Assembly: GCF_001511835.1 (NCBI RefSeq)
Contig: NZ_LN997848.1
Location: 4,306,001-4,370,000 of the forward strand
Length of the DNA stretch: 64,000 bases
Source of the DNA: Magnetospirillum sp. XM-1
Lineage (GTDB): Bacteria; Pseudomonadota; Alphaproteobacteria; Rhodospirillales; Magnetospirillaceae
Reading direction: 5' to 3'
Every line of letters starts with the position of its first letter. Positions within the stretch are counted from its first letter, which is position 1. Below, piece by piece: positions 24,273 through 32,709 of this stretch. The position numbers were made by a program, and so were the translations under genes. The notes beneath the pieces were generated by a model, which saw nothing but the letters and a program-made list of their open reading frames with translations, was not told the origin of the DNA and made no database searches.

Positions 24273-24325
24273 TTGATCGATTGAAATGAGTTAATATCGT
24301 TTTTAAAATCGATTTTATCGATCAA
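24273..24325. promoter_or_regulatory. Nested palindromes upstream of rubrerythrin
   Basis: TTGATCGAT (24273-24281) and ATCGATCAA (24317-24325) are perfect inverted arms. Between and overlapping them lies an 18-bp near-palindrome, ATCGTTTTTAAAATCGAT (24296-24313), and a perfect 12-mer, AAAATCGATTTT (24305-24316). The tract sits 51-103 bp before the rubrerythrin start, right after the end of the channel gene. It looks like an operator for a dimeric redox or metal regulator; the regulator is not identified. Confidence 0.45.
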
Positions 24326-24328
24326 TCA

Positions 24329-25720
24329 TCACCGTCCCGCCTGCCAGCCGCCGCCCAGGGCCTTGTAGAGCCCGACGATGGCCTGCATCTGCCCCAGCCG
24401 GGCCTGGGCCAGGGAATCCTGGGCCGAGAACAGGGTCTTCTGGGTGTTGAGCACGGTGGTGACGTCGACGATGCCGCCGGCCAGCTGGGCCTGGGCGATC
24501 TCGAAGGCGCGGCGCGAGGTGGATTCGGAATTGCGCTGGGCGTCGACTTCCTCGGCGGCCTTCTCCACGGCGATCAGGGCGTTTTCCACGTCCGAGAAGG
24601 CCGAGGCCACCGCCTTGCGGTAGGTCTGGGACAGTTCCTCGAAGCGGGCCCGCTTCTGCTCGACGGTGCCGGCGATCTTGCCGCCGTCGAAGATAGTCTG
24701 GGTGGCGCTGGAGGCCACCGACCACAACAGGCTTTCGGCCGTCATCATCTTCAACAGGTCCAGGCTCTGGAACCCGCCCTGCCCGGTCAGCGAGATGGCC
24801 GGGAACCACGCGGCGCGGGCCGCCGCGATGTCGGCGTTGGCGGCGCGCAAGGACGCCTCGGCCGATTGCACGTCGGGACGGCGCGCCAGCAGCTCGGACG
24901 GCAGCCCGGCGCCCACCACCGGCACGCGGAGCGCTCCCAGGGTCTCGGGCACCAGCCCGAATTCCTCGGGCAGGCGGCCGGTGAGGATGGCGAGCGCGTT
25001 GTAGTCCTGGCGCATCTGGCGCTCCAGCGGCGCCAGGGTGGCCTTTTGGGCCGCCAGCACGCTTTCTTGCTGCGCCACGTCCAGCGAGGTGGCGGTGCCG
25101 GCCCGCAGGCGGTCCTGGAACACCGCCAGGATGCCCTCGGAATTGGCGATGGACTCGCGGACCAGCCGGATGCGTTCGGCCAGGCCCAGGATCTCGAAAT
25201 AGGTGGTCGCCACCCCCGACTGGGCGGTCAGCGTCGCCGTCTGCAGGTCGAAGCGCGACGCCTGGGCGGCGGCCTGGGCGGAATCCACGGCCGCCGCGTT
25301 CTTGCCCCAGAAATCGATCTCGTAGCTGGCGGTGAGCGTGGCGCTGGTGGTGCTGGTGTGGCGCGCCTTGGAGGTTGAGGTGGTGCTGGCCGCCCTGGAG
25401 GCCCGCGCCCGCGTCTCGCTGGCCGAAGCCGACAGCGAGGGCAGCAGCGAGGCGCCTGCGATCCCCAGCTGGGCGTCGGCCTGGCGCACCCGGGCGGTGG
25501 CGGCGGCCAGATCGAAATTGGCGGTCTGGGCCCGGCCCATCAGTTCGTCGAGCCGGACCGAGCCGAATTGGCGCCACCAATCGGCGCTGGGCCACACATT
25601 GGCTTGCGCCGTGTTCTTCCACCCTGCCGGCGACGGCGTCTCGGGCTTCACATAGGCGTCACCCATGGAGCAGGCCGACAGCAGGCTGGTCAGAACCAGG
25701 GCGGAAACGGCTTTTTTCAT
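24329..25720 (-). CDS. RND outer-membrane channel lipoprotein (NodT/OprM family)
   Basis: A 463-residue outer-membrane factor forming the trimeric exit duct of tripartite efflux systems. The N-terminus is a lipoprotein signal (MKKAVSALVLTSLLSAC) with lipobox LSAC. Two internally repeated coiled-coil/beta halves follow, with typical family wording (RPDVQSAEASLRAANADIAAARAAWFP; YRKAVASAFSDVENAL). ATG 25720 replaces a frame extension to 25762 because it starts the signal peptide and has GAGGAG upstream. It lies downstream of mdtC, separated from it by an oppositely oriented gene, so it must have its own promoter. It may act with both the MdtABC and the MexEF-like pumps of this window. Confidence 0.92.
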   Translation of the reverse strand: MKKAVSALVLTSLLSACSMGDAYVKPETPSPAGWKNTAQANVWPSADWWRQFGSVRLDELMGRAQTANFDLAAATARVRQADAQLGIAGASLLPSLSASASETRARASRAASTTSTSKARHTSTTSATLTASYEIDFWGKNAAAVDSAQAAAQASRFDLQTATLTAQSGVATTYFEILGLAERIRLVRESIANSEGILAVFQDRLRAGTATSLDVAQQESVLAAQKATLAPLERQMRQDYNALAILTGRLPEEFGLVPETLGALRVPVVGAGLPSELLARRPDVQSAEASLRAANADIAAARAAWFPAISLTGQGGFQSLDLLKMMTAESLLWSVASSATQTIFDGGKIAGTVEQKRARFEELSQTYRKAVASAFSDVENALIAVEKAAEEVDAQRNSESTSRRAFEIAQAQLAGGIVDVTTVLNTQKTLFSAQDSLAQARLGQMQAIVGLYKALGGGWQAGR

Positions 25721-25769
25721 CACGTCGGGCTCTCCTCGGGTCCTCGGCTCAACGACTATCACGGGCGTT

Positions 25770-25918
25770 GATATTTCGAAGCCGGAAATATCGGGCTGCT
25801 GTCACAGGCGGTTCATACCGACCGTGCAAAAATATCGTGCGTAATTGTCCGCACCGCAGACTTCCGTCCAGCATGTGACGGCGACACCGCGGACGTCGCC
25901 ATGCCGCATCGTGCAAAA
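25770..25918. promoter_or_regulatory. Inverted repeat and direct repeats in divergent channel/pseudo-resolvase region
   Basis: GATATTTC (25770-25777) and GAAATATC (25785-25792) form a perfect 8-bp inverted repeat with a 7-bp centre. CGTGCAAAA appears twice, at 25823-25831 and 25910-25918. The region lies between two divergent genes and could hold operators for one or both; this is inference from symmetry. Confidence 0.4.
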
Positions 25919-25994
25919 CCATACTGCATAAAGTGTGGACAAGCTGTGGAAAGACGCTACTTTCGGCCCTGGTGACAACAAGGGCCGAAGGGCG

Positions 25995-26537
25995 ATGATC
26001 GTCGGGTATTTCCGCCGGATCGACGGCGACGAGGCCGCCGCCCCCCTGGCGGTGCTGCGCGCCGAACGCTGCCTGCGCATCGAGTCCGATCCGGTGGGAC
26101 GGGCCGATTCCCGCTCCCAGCTGCTCAAGGGGCTGGACCGGGGCGATGTGCTGGTCTCGCCCTCCATCGGCCATCTGGCGGCGGGTATTTCCGACCTGCT
26201 GCGGGTCAGTCGCCACATCCACGGATGCGGCGCCACCCTGCGCCTGGTGCTCGAGAAGATCGACACGTCCATTCCGGCGGCCCGCAACGCCCTGGTCGCC
26301 CTTGCCGCCTTCGATGCCGGACTGACCGCCACCCGCCGGCAGGCGGGGGTGGAGCAGGCCTCCCTGTCGGGAAGCCGCCCGGGACGGCCGCGCAAGCTGG
26401 ACGCGGTGACGCTGGGCCGCCTCAAGGCCGAGATGGCGGAAGGGCGCAGCTTCGCCGCCCTGGCCCGCGAACTGGGTCTGCACCCCACCACGGTGATGCG
26501 CCGGCTGCGCGAGATGGAGGATGCGGCGGAAGGCTGA
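25995..26537 (+). CDS. Catalytically dead serine-resolvase-like DNA-binding protein
   Basis: A 180-residue protein with the layout of a Tn3/Hin-type serine recombinase: resolvase fold at about 1-125, then a GRPRKL linker and a C-terminal helix-turn-helix (SFAALARELGLHPTTVMRRL). In active enzymes the N-terminus reads YARVS with the nucleophilic Ser; here it reads GYFRRIDG, so the Ser is replaced. The conserved catalytic Arg block, normally LDRLGR, reads SIGHLAA, so those residues are lost too. The DNA-binding end is intact. It is therefore probably not a recombinase but a DNA-binding regulator, perhaps of the neighbouring efflux genes. ATG 25995 was chosen over a GTG at 25935 because it starts the resolvase fold. 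It is divergent from the channel gene and ends five bases from the convergent mdtC stop. Confidence 0.75.
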   Translation: MIVGYFRRIDGDEAAAPLAVLRAERCLRIESDPVGRADSRSQLLKGLDRGDVLVSPSIGHLAAGISDLLRVSRHIHGCGATLRLVLEKIDTSIPAARNALVALAAFDAGLTATRRQAGVEQASLSGSRPGRPRKLDAVTLGRLKAEMAEGRSFAALARELGLHPTTVMRRLREMEDAAEG

Positions 26538-26542
26538 ACTGC

Positions 26543-29500
26543 TCATGCCGCCGCCTCCTTGCCCCGTCCCTTGCGCCAGGCCGACAGCCGCGCCATCCAC
26601 AGATAGACCACCGGCGTGGTGTAGAGGGTCAGCAGCTGGGACAGCAGCAGCCCGCCGACGATGGCGATACCCAGCGGCCTTCTCAGCGCGCCGCCCGGGC
26701 CCGAGGCCAGCGCCAGCGGCACGGCGCCCAGAAGGGCGGTGAGCGTGGTCATGGTGATGGGACGGAAACGGGTGCGGCAGGCATCGAGGATGGCGTCGAG
26801 CGGCGGCGCGCCCCTTCGCTCGGCCTCGATGGCGAAGTCCACCATCAGGATGCCGTTCTTCTTGACGATGCCCATCAGCAGGAACACGCCGATGACGCTG
26901 ATCAGGGTCAGCTCGGTATTGGTGCCCATCAGGGCCAGCAGCGCCCCGATGCCCGCCGACGGCAGGGTCGAGATGATGGTGATGGGGTGGAGCAGGCTTT
27001 CGTAAAGTACCCCCAGCACGATGTAGATGGCCAGCAGGGCGGCCAGGATCAGCACCGGCTGGTCCTTGAGCGATTCGGCGAAGACCTTGGCGTTGCCGGC
27101 GAATTCCCAGCGCACGCCGGCCGGCAGGCCGATGTCGCGGGCCGCCGCCTGCAGGCGGATGGCCGCGTCGCCCAGGGGCACGCCGGGAGCGAGGTTGAAG
27201 GTCAGCGTCGCCGCCGGGAACTGGCCCTGGTGGGCCACCGAGACCGGGGCGGTGGAGGGCTCGAAGCGGGCCAGGGCGTCCAGCGGCACCTGGCGGCCGT
27301 CCTTGGACTTGACCCACAGCAGGTGCAGCGAGGACGGATCCTCCTGGAAGCGGGGGTCCACCTCGAGCACCACCTTGTACTGGTTGCGCTGGGTATAGAT
27401 GGTCGAGACCTGCCGCTGGGCGAAGGCGTTCTGCAGCACCTGATCCACGTCGGTCATGGAAACGCCCAGCCGGGCGGCGGCGTCGCGGTCCACCACCACC
27501 TGGGTCTGGGGAATGGCGGCGTCCTGGTCGGACGAGACGTCCACCAGCCCGGGCTCGGCCTTCAGGCGCTCCACCAGCTTGGGCGTCCATTCGCGCAGTT
27601 CCTCCAGGGATTCGCTGAACAGTACGAACTGGAACTGGGCCTTGCCCATGCGCCCGCCGATACGGATGTCCTGGCCCGCCATCAGGAAGACCGAGACGCC
27701 CTCGACCCTGGCCAGCTTGGGCCGCAGACGGTTGATGACGTCCTGGGCCGATTCCTTGCGCTCGCCCAGGGGCTTCAGGCTGATGAACATGCGGCCCGTG
27801 TGGCTGGTGCCGAAACCGCTGGCGCCGACGAAGGACCCCAGCCCCTCCACCGCCGGGTCGGACAGCACCACCTCGGCCACCTTCTGCTGGCGCTCGGCGA
27901 TGGTACGGAACGAGATGTCGACCCGGCCCTCGACGCTGGCGAACACCAGCCCGGTGTCCTGGGGCGGAAAGAAGCCCTTGGCCACCTGGCCGTACAGGAA
28001 GACGGTCAGCGCCACGGTGCCCAGCGTCACCGCCAGCATCAGGCGGCGATGGGCCAGCGCGTGCCCCAGGCTGCGCTCGTAGGCCCGCTCCAGCCAGACC
28101 ATGGCCGTCTCGCCCGCCTTGGCCAGGCCGGACAGCGGGCGCTGCTTGGGCCGCATGACCATCAGGTGGCCGAACAGGGTGGGCGTCACGGTGAGCGACA
28201 CCACCGCCGAGACGATGATCGCCACCGACAGCGTCACGGCGAATTCGCGGAACAGCCGGCCCAGGACGCCGCCCATGAACAGCAGGGGAATGAACACCGC
28301 CACCAGCGAGAGCGTGATGGAGATGACGGTGAAGACGATCTCCTTCGACCCCTTGATGGCGGCTTCCAAGGGCCCCTCGCCCTTTTCCATGTGGCGCGAG
28401 ATGTTCTCGATCATCACGATGGCGTCGTCGACCACGAAGCCCACCGAGATGGTCACCGCCATCAGCGAGATGTTGTTGAGCGAATAGCCCACCAGCCACA
28501 TGAAGGCGAAGGTGGCGGCCAGCGACAGCGGCACGGTGACCGAGGCCGCCACGGTGGGCGTCATGCGGCCCAGCGTCAGATAGACCACCATGATCACCAG
28601 GCCGATGGAGATGGCGAGCGTGGTCTCCACGTCCTCGAGATTGCCGCGGATGTTGATGGTGCGGTCCGAGACCACCGAGACCTTGGTGCCGGCCGGCATC
28701 CAGCGCCGGAGCTGGGGCAGGATCTCCTTGATGCGGTCCACCGTCTCGACCACGTTGGCGCCCGGCTGCTTGCTGATGATCACCAGCACGCCCTTGTCGC
28801 GGTTGAACCAGCCGCCCAGGCGCGTGTTCTCCACCGAATCCACCACGGACGCCACCGCCGACAGGCGCACGATGGCGCCATTGGCCGACTTGACGATCAG
28901 CGGCGCATAGGCGCTGGCGGAAAACAGCTGGTCGTTGGCGCTGATGCTCATGGCCTCATGGGCGCCGTCCAGGCTGCCCTTGGGGGCGTTGACGTTGGCC
29001 GCCGCGAGCGCGCTTCGCACGTCTTCGAGCCCGACGCCCATGGCCGCCAGCTGGCCGGGATTGACCCGGACGCGGACCGCCGGCTTCTCGGCGCCCGACA
29101 GCGACACCTGCGCCACCCCGTCCACCTGGGAGATGCGGCTGGCCAGGATGGCGTCGGCGGCGTCGAACACACGCGCCGAGGACAGCGATTCCGAGGTCAC
29201 CGCCAGGATCAGGATGGGCGATTCCGCCGGGTTGATCTTGCGGTAGGTGGGGGGCGAAGGCAGGTCGATGGCCAGCTCCGAGGCGGCCGCGTTGATGGCC
29301 GCCTGCACGTCGTGGGCGGCACCGTTGATGGAGCGGTCCAGGTCGAACTGCACGGTGATGGAGGTGCCGCCCTGGGTGCTGGTGGACGTCATCTCGGCGA
29401 CGCCGGGAATCTCGCCCAGCCGGCGCTCCAGCGGCGCGGCCACCGTGGCGGCCATGGTGGCGGGGTCGGCGCCGGGCAGCTTGGCCGACACCGCGATGGT

Positions 29501-29635
29501 GGGAAAGTCCACCTTGGGCAGCGGCGCCACCGGCAGCCGGTCGAAGGCCACCATGCCGGTGAGGAACAGCCCCAGCGCCAGCAGCATGGTCGCCACCGGG
29601 CGGCGGATGAAGATGGCGGAGAAGCCGCCGTCCAT
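26543..29635 (-). CDS. mdtC: RND multidrug efflux pump subunit, MdtC-like
   Basis: A 1,030-residue HAE1-type RND transporter. FIRRPVATMLLALGLFLTGM begins TM1. FVVDDAIVMIENISRHMEKGE holds the TM4 aspartate pair, and LLLMGIVKKNGILMVDFAIEAE is the conserved C-half segment typical of the MdtB/MdtC branch. In known MdtABC systems MdtB and MdtC form a heterotrimer with two B and one C subunit. This gene starts five bases after the end of the MdtB-like gene, as in the enterobacterial operon. No MdtD-like or BaeSR genes follow. Its 3' end abuts the convergent pseudo-resolvase gene. Assignment as C rather than B rests on gene order and on FDRLPVAPLPKVDFPTI near the start. Confidence 0.88.
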   Translation of the reverse strand: MDGGFSAIFIRRPVATMLLALGLFLTGMVAFDRLPVAPLPKVDFPTIAVSAKLPGADPATMAATVAAPLERRLGEIPGVAEMTSTSTQGGTSITVQFDLDRSINGAAHDVQAAINAAASELAIDLPSPPTYRKINPAESPILILAVTSESLSSARVFDAADAILASRISQVDGVAQVSLSGAEKPAVRVRVNPGQLAAMGVGLEDVRSALAAANVNAPKGSLDGAHEAMSISANDQLFSASAYAPLIVKSANGAIVRLSAVASVVDSVENTRLGGWFNRDKGVLVIISKQPGANVVETVDRIKEILPQLRRWMPAGTKVSVVSDRTINIRGNLEDVETTLAISIGLVIMVVYLTLGRMTPTVAASVTVPLSLAATFAFMWLVGYSLNNISLMAVTISVGFVVDDAIVMIENISRHMEKGEGPLEAAIKGSKEIVFTVISITLSLVAVFIPLLFMGGVLGRLFREFAVTLSVAIIVSAVVSLTVTPTLFGHLMVMRPKQRPLSGLAKAGETAMVWLERAYERSLGHALAHRRLMLAVTLGTVALTVFLYGQVAKGFFPPQDTGLVFASVEGRVDISFRTIAERQQKVAEVVLSDPAVEGLGSFVGASGFGTSHTGRMFISLKPLGERKESAQDVINRLRPKLARVEGVSVFLMAGQDIRIGGRMGKAQFQFVLFSESLEELREWTPKLVERLKAEPGLVDVSSDQDAAIPQTQVVVDRDAAARLGVSMTDVDQVLQNAFAQRQVSTIYTQRNQYKVVLEVDPRFQEDPSSLHLLWVKSKDGRQVPLDALARFEPSTAPVSVAHQGQFPAATLTFNLAPGVPLGDAAIRLQAAARDIGLPAGVRWEFAGNAKVFAESLKDQPVLILAALLAIYIVLGVLYESLLHPITIISTLPSAGIGALLALMGTNTELTLISVIGVFLLMGIVKKNGILMVDFAIEAERRGAPPLDAILDACRTRFRPITMTTLTALLGAVPLALASGPGGALRRPLGIAIVGGLLLSQLLTLYTTPVVYLWMARLSAWRKGRGKEAAA

Positions 29636-29640
29636 GGCCC

Positions 29641-32600
29641 CTACTCCGCCAGCGCCGGAGCGGGGACGAAGCGCCGCTTCAGCCGCTCGAGGGCCAGATA
29701 GATCACCGGCGTGGTGTAAAGGGTGATCAGCTGGGAAAGCACCAGCCCGCCGACGATGGAAATGCCGAGCGGACGGCGCAGCTCGGCCCCGGTGCCGCTG
29801 TCGATGGCCAGCGGAATGGCGCCCAAGAGCGCCGCCATGGTGGTCATCATGATGGGGCGGAAGCGCAGCAGGCTGGCCTTGACGATGGCCTCCCTGGGGG
29901 CCAGTCCTTCATGCCGCTCGGCCTCGATGGCGAAGTCGATCATCATGATGGCGTTCTTCTTGACGATGCCCATCAGCAGCACGATGCCGATCAGCCCCAC
30001 CAGCGACAAATCGTGGCCGGTGGCGAACAGGGCCAGCAGCGCGCCGATGCCCGCCGACGGCAGGGTGGACATGATGGTCACCGGGTGGATGGTGCTTTCG
30101 TACAGCACGCCCAGCACGATGTAGATCACCACCATGGCCGCCAGGATCAGCCAGGGCTGGCTTTCCAGCGAACGGCGGAACTCGGCGGCGTCGCCGGAAT
30201 AGTCGCCGGTGATGGTCTCGGGCAGGCCCATGTCGCGCTGGATGGAATCGATGGCCGCCGTGGCGTGGCCCAGCGACACGCCGGGGGCCAGATTGAAGCT
30301 GATGGTCACCGCCGGGAACTGGCCCTGGTGGGTGATCAGCAGCGGCACCCGGTTGCGCTCGACCTTGGCCACCGCCGACAGCGGCACCAGCGCGCCGGTG
30401 GACGAGCGGACATAGAGCGCGCCCAGCGCCTCGGGCCCGCTTTGGTATTCCGGCGTCACCTCCAGCACCACCTTGTACTGGTTGACCTGGGAATAGATGG
30501 TGGAGATCTGCCGCTGGCCGAAGGCGTCGTAAAGGGTGTCGTCGATGGCCTGGAGCGGCACGCCCAGACGCGCCGCCTTGTCGCGGTCGATGCGGATGTC
30601 GGCCTGCAGGCCCCCTTCCTGGGAATCGGTGGCCACGTCCATCAGGAGCGGCGAGGCCTTGAGCCGCTCCACCACCTGCGGCACCCAATGGGCCAGCTCG
30701 GCGGCGTCGATGTCGGTCAGGGTGTACTGGTACTGGGTGCGGCTGGTGCGGTGGCTGATCTGGATGTCCTGGGCGGGGCGGAAATGCACCTGCATGCCGG
30801 CCACCGGCGCCACCTTGTCCATCAGCCGGGCGATCACCTGCTCGGCCGAAGCGGAGCGCTGCTTCTTCGGCTTCAAGACGATGGTCATCTGGCCGGTATT
30901 GGCGGTGGGGTTGATGGGCCCCGCCCCGATGAACGAGGCCACCGCCGTAACGTCCGGGTCGGTGCGCACCAGATCCGAGACCCGGCGCTGCATGTCCATC
31001 ATGGTGGCGAAGGAAACGTCGGCACGGGCGTCGGTGGTGGCGACGATCAGGCCGGTGTCCTGACTGGGAAGGAAGCCCTTGGGCATCCACACATAGAGCG
31101 CCACGGTCAGCACCAGGGTGCCAAAGGCCACCCACAGGGTCGCCACTTGCCGGCCCAGCACCCAGTCCAGCGACCGGGCGTAGAGATCGCGCAAGCTCTC
31201 GAAGAAGCGCCCGGACTTGGCCTCCTCGTGCCCGCCCTTCAGCAGATGGCCGCACATCATGGGGGTGAGCGTCAAGGACACCACCGCCGAGACCACCACC
31301 GCCACGGCCAGGGTCAGGGCGAATTCCCGGAACAGCCGCCCGACGATGCCGGTCATGAACAGCAGGGGAATGAACACCGCGACCAGCGACACGGTCAGCG
31401 ACACGATGGTGAAGCCGATCTCCTTGGACCCGGCCAGGGCGGCCTCCAGCGGCTTCATGCCCTTTTCGATGTAGCGGACGATGTTCTCGATCATCACGAT
31501 GGCGTCGTCGACCACGAAGCCGGCCGAGATGGTGAGAGCCATCAGCGACAGGTTGTCCAGGCTGAACCCGGCCAGGGCCATCACCCCGAAGGTGCCGATC
31601 AGCGACAAAGGCAGCGCCACGGCCGGGATGAGGGTGGCGCGCACCGAGCGCAGGAAGGCCCAGATCACCCCGATCACCAGGCCGACGGTGAGCACCAGGG
31701 TGAACTCCACGTCGGCCACCGAGGCGCGGATGGTCTCGGTGCGGTCGGCCAGCACCGAGACCTTGATGCCGGTGGGCACGGCGCGGGTCAATTCCGGCAT
31801 CTTGGCCTTGAGGCGGTCCACGGTGGCGACGATGTTGGCGCCCGGCTGGCGCTGGATGTTGAGGATCACCGCCGGCTTGCCGTCGAACCAGCCGGCGACG
31901 CGGGAATTCTCCACCCCTTCCACCACGTCGCCCAGATCGGCGACACGGACCGGAGCATTGTTCTTCCACGCCACCACCTGCAGCGGATAGGCCAGAGGGT
32001 CGGAAATCTGGTCGTTGGCGCCGATGGACAGCGCCTGGGAGACGCCGTCGAAGCTGCCCTTGGGCATGTCCACATTGGCCTTGGCGAGCGCACTGCGCAC
32101 GTCTTCCAGCGACAGGCCGTAGGCCGCCAGACGGGCCGGGTCCATGCGCACGCGCACCGCCGGGCGCTGGCCGCCCTCGATCAGCACGCGGCCCACGCCG
32201 CCGATCTGGCTGAGCTTCTGGGCCAGCAGGGTGTCGGCCACGTCGTTCAGCCGGGTGATGGGCAAGCTGTCCGAGGTCAGCGCCAGGGTCATGATCGGCG
32301 GATCGGCGGGGTTGACCTTGGAATAGACCGGGGGATAGGGCAGTCCGGTGGGCAGCACGCCACGCGCCGCGTCGATGGCCGCCTGCACCTCCTCGGACGC
32401 CACGTCGATGCTCTTGCCCAGGTCAAATTGCAGCGTCAGCGCGCTGGTGCCCTGGGACGAGGTCGAGGTCATCACGGCAAGGCCGGGGATCAGCCCGAAC
32501 TGGCGTTCCAAGGGCGTGGTGATCAGGGTCGCCACCGTCTCGGCGCTGGCACCGGGCAACTGGGTGGTCACCTGGATGGTGGGGAAGTCCACCTGGGGCA

Positions 32601-32709
32601 AGGCCGAGACCGGCAGCATGCGAAAGCCCAGGATGCCCGCCAGCACCACCGCGAAAGCCAGCAGCCAGGTGGCGACGGGACGGCGGATGAAGGGGGCGGA
32701 AACGTTCAT
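29641..32709 (-). CDS. mdtB: RND multidrug efflux pump subunit, MdtB-like
   Basis: A 1,022-residue RND pump. The start FIRRPVATWLLAFAVVLAG, followed by LPVSALPQVDFPTIQV, closely resembles MdtB. The proton-relay region is GFVVDDAIVMIENIVRYIEKG. The C-terminal half carries MGIVKKNAIMMIDFAIEAE. The ATG overlaps the TGA of the adaptor gene by four bases (ATGA, 32709-32706), so translation is coupled. With the MdtC-like product it should form a heteromeric inner-membrane pump; in enterobacteria this system exports bile salts, novobiocin and metal chelators, but substrates here are unknown. Confidence 0.9.
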   Translation of the reverse strand: MNVSAPFIRRPVATWLLAFAVVLAGILGFRMLPVSALPQVDFPTIQVTTQLPGASAETVATLITTPLERQFGLIPGLAVMTSTSSQGTSALTLQFDLGKSIDVASEEVQAAIDAARGVLPTGLPYPPVYSKVNPADPPIMTLALTSDSLPITRLNDVADTLLAQKLSQIGGVGRVLIEGGQRPAVRVRMDPARLAAYGLSLEDVRSALAKANVDMPKGSFDGVSQALSIGANDQISDPLAYPLQVVAWKNNAPVRVADLGDVVEGVENSRVAGWFDGKPAVILNIQRQPGANIVATVDRLKAKMPELTRAVPTGIKVSVLADRTETIRASVADVEFTLVLTVGLVIGVIWAFLRSVRATLIPAVALPLSLIGTFGVMALAGFSLDNLSLMALTISAGFVVDDAIVMIENIVRYIEKGMKPLEAALAGSKEIGFTIVSLTVSLVAVFIPLLFMTGIVGRLFREFALTLAVAVVVSAVVSLTLTPMMCGHLLKGGHEEAKSGRFFESLRDLYARSLDWVLGRQVATLWVAFGTLVLTVALYVWMPKGFLPSQDTGLIVATTDARADVSFATMMDMQRRVSDLVRTDPDVTAVASFIGAGPINPTANTGQMTIVLKPKKQRSASAEQVIARLMDKVAPVAGMQVHFRPAQDIQISHRTSRTQYQYTLTDIDAAELAHWVPQVVERLKASPLLMDVATDSQEGGLQADIRIDRDKAARLGVPLQAIDDTLYDAFGQRQISTIYSQVNQYKVVLEVTPEYQSGPEALGALYVRSSTGALVPLSAVAKVERNRVPLLITHQGQFPAVTISFNLAPGVSLGHATAAIDSIQRDMGLPETITGDYSGDAAEFRRSLESQPWLILAAMVVIYIVLGVLYESTIHPVTIMSTLPSAGIGALLALFATGHDLSLVGLIGIVLLMGIVKKNAIMMIDFAIEAERHEGLAPREAIVKASLLRFRPIMMTTMAALLGAIPLAIDSGTGAELRRPLGISIVGGLVLSQLITLYTTPVIYLALERLKRRFVPAPALAE

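Noticed and set aside
25995..26537. Resolvase homologue as evidence of a transposon or integrated element
   Set aside because: Catalytic residues are gone and no transposase, res site pair or terminal repeats flank it; neighbours are chromosomal efflux genes.
25749..28499. Minus-strand frame of 916 codons overlapping mdtC out of frame
   Set aside because: It lies in another frame of the same strand as mdtC and crosses the pseudo-resolvase gene; mdtC has full homology support.
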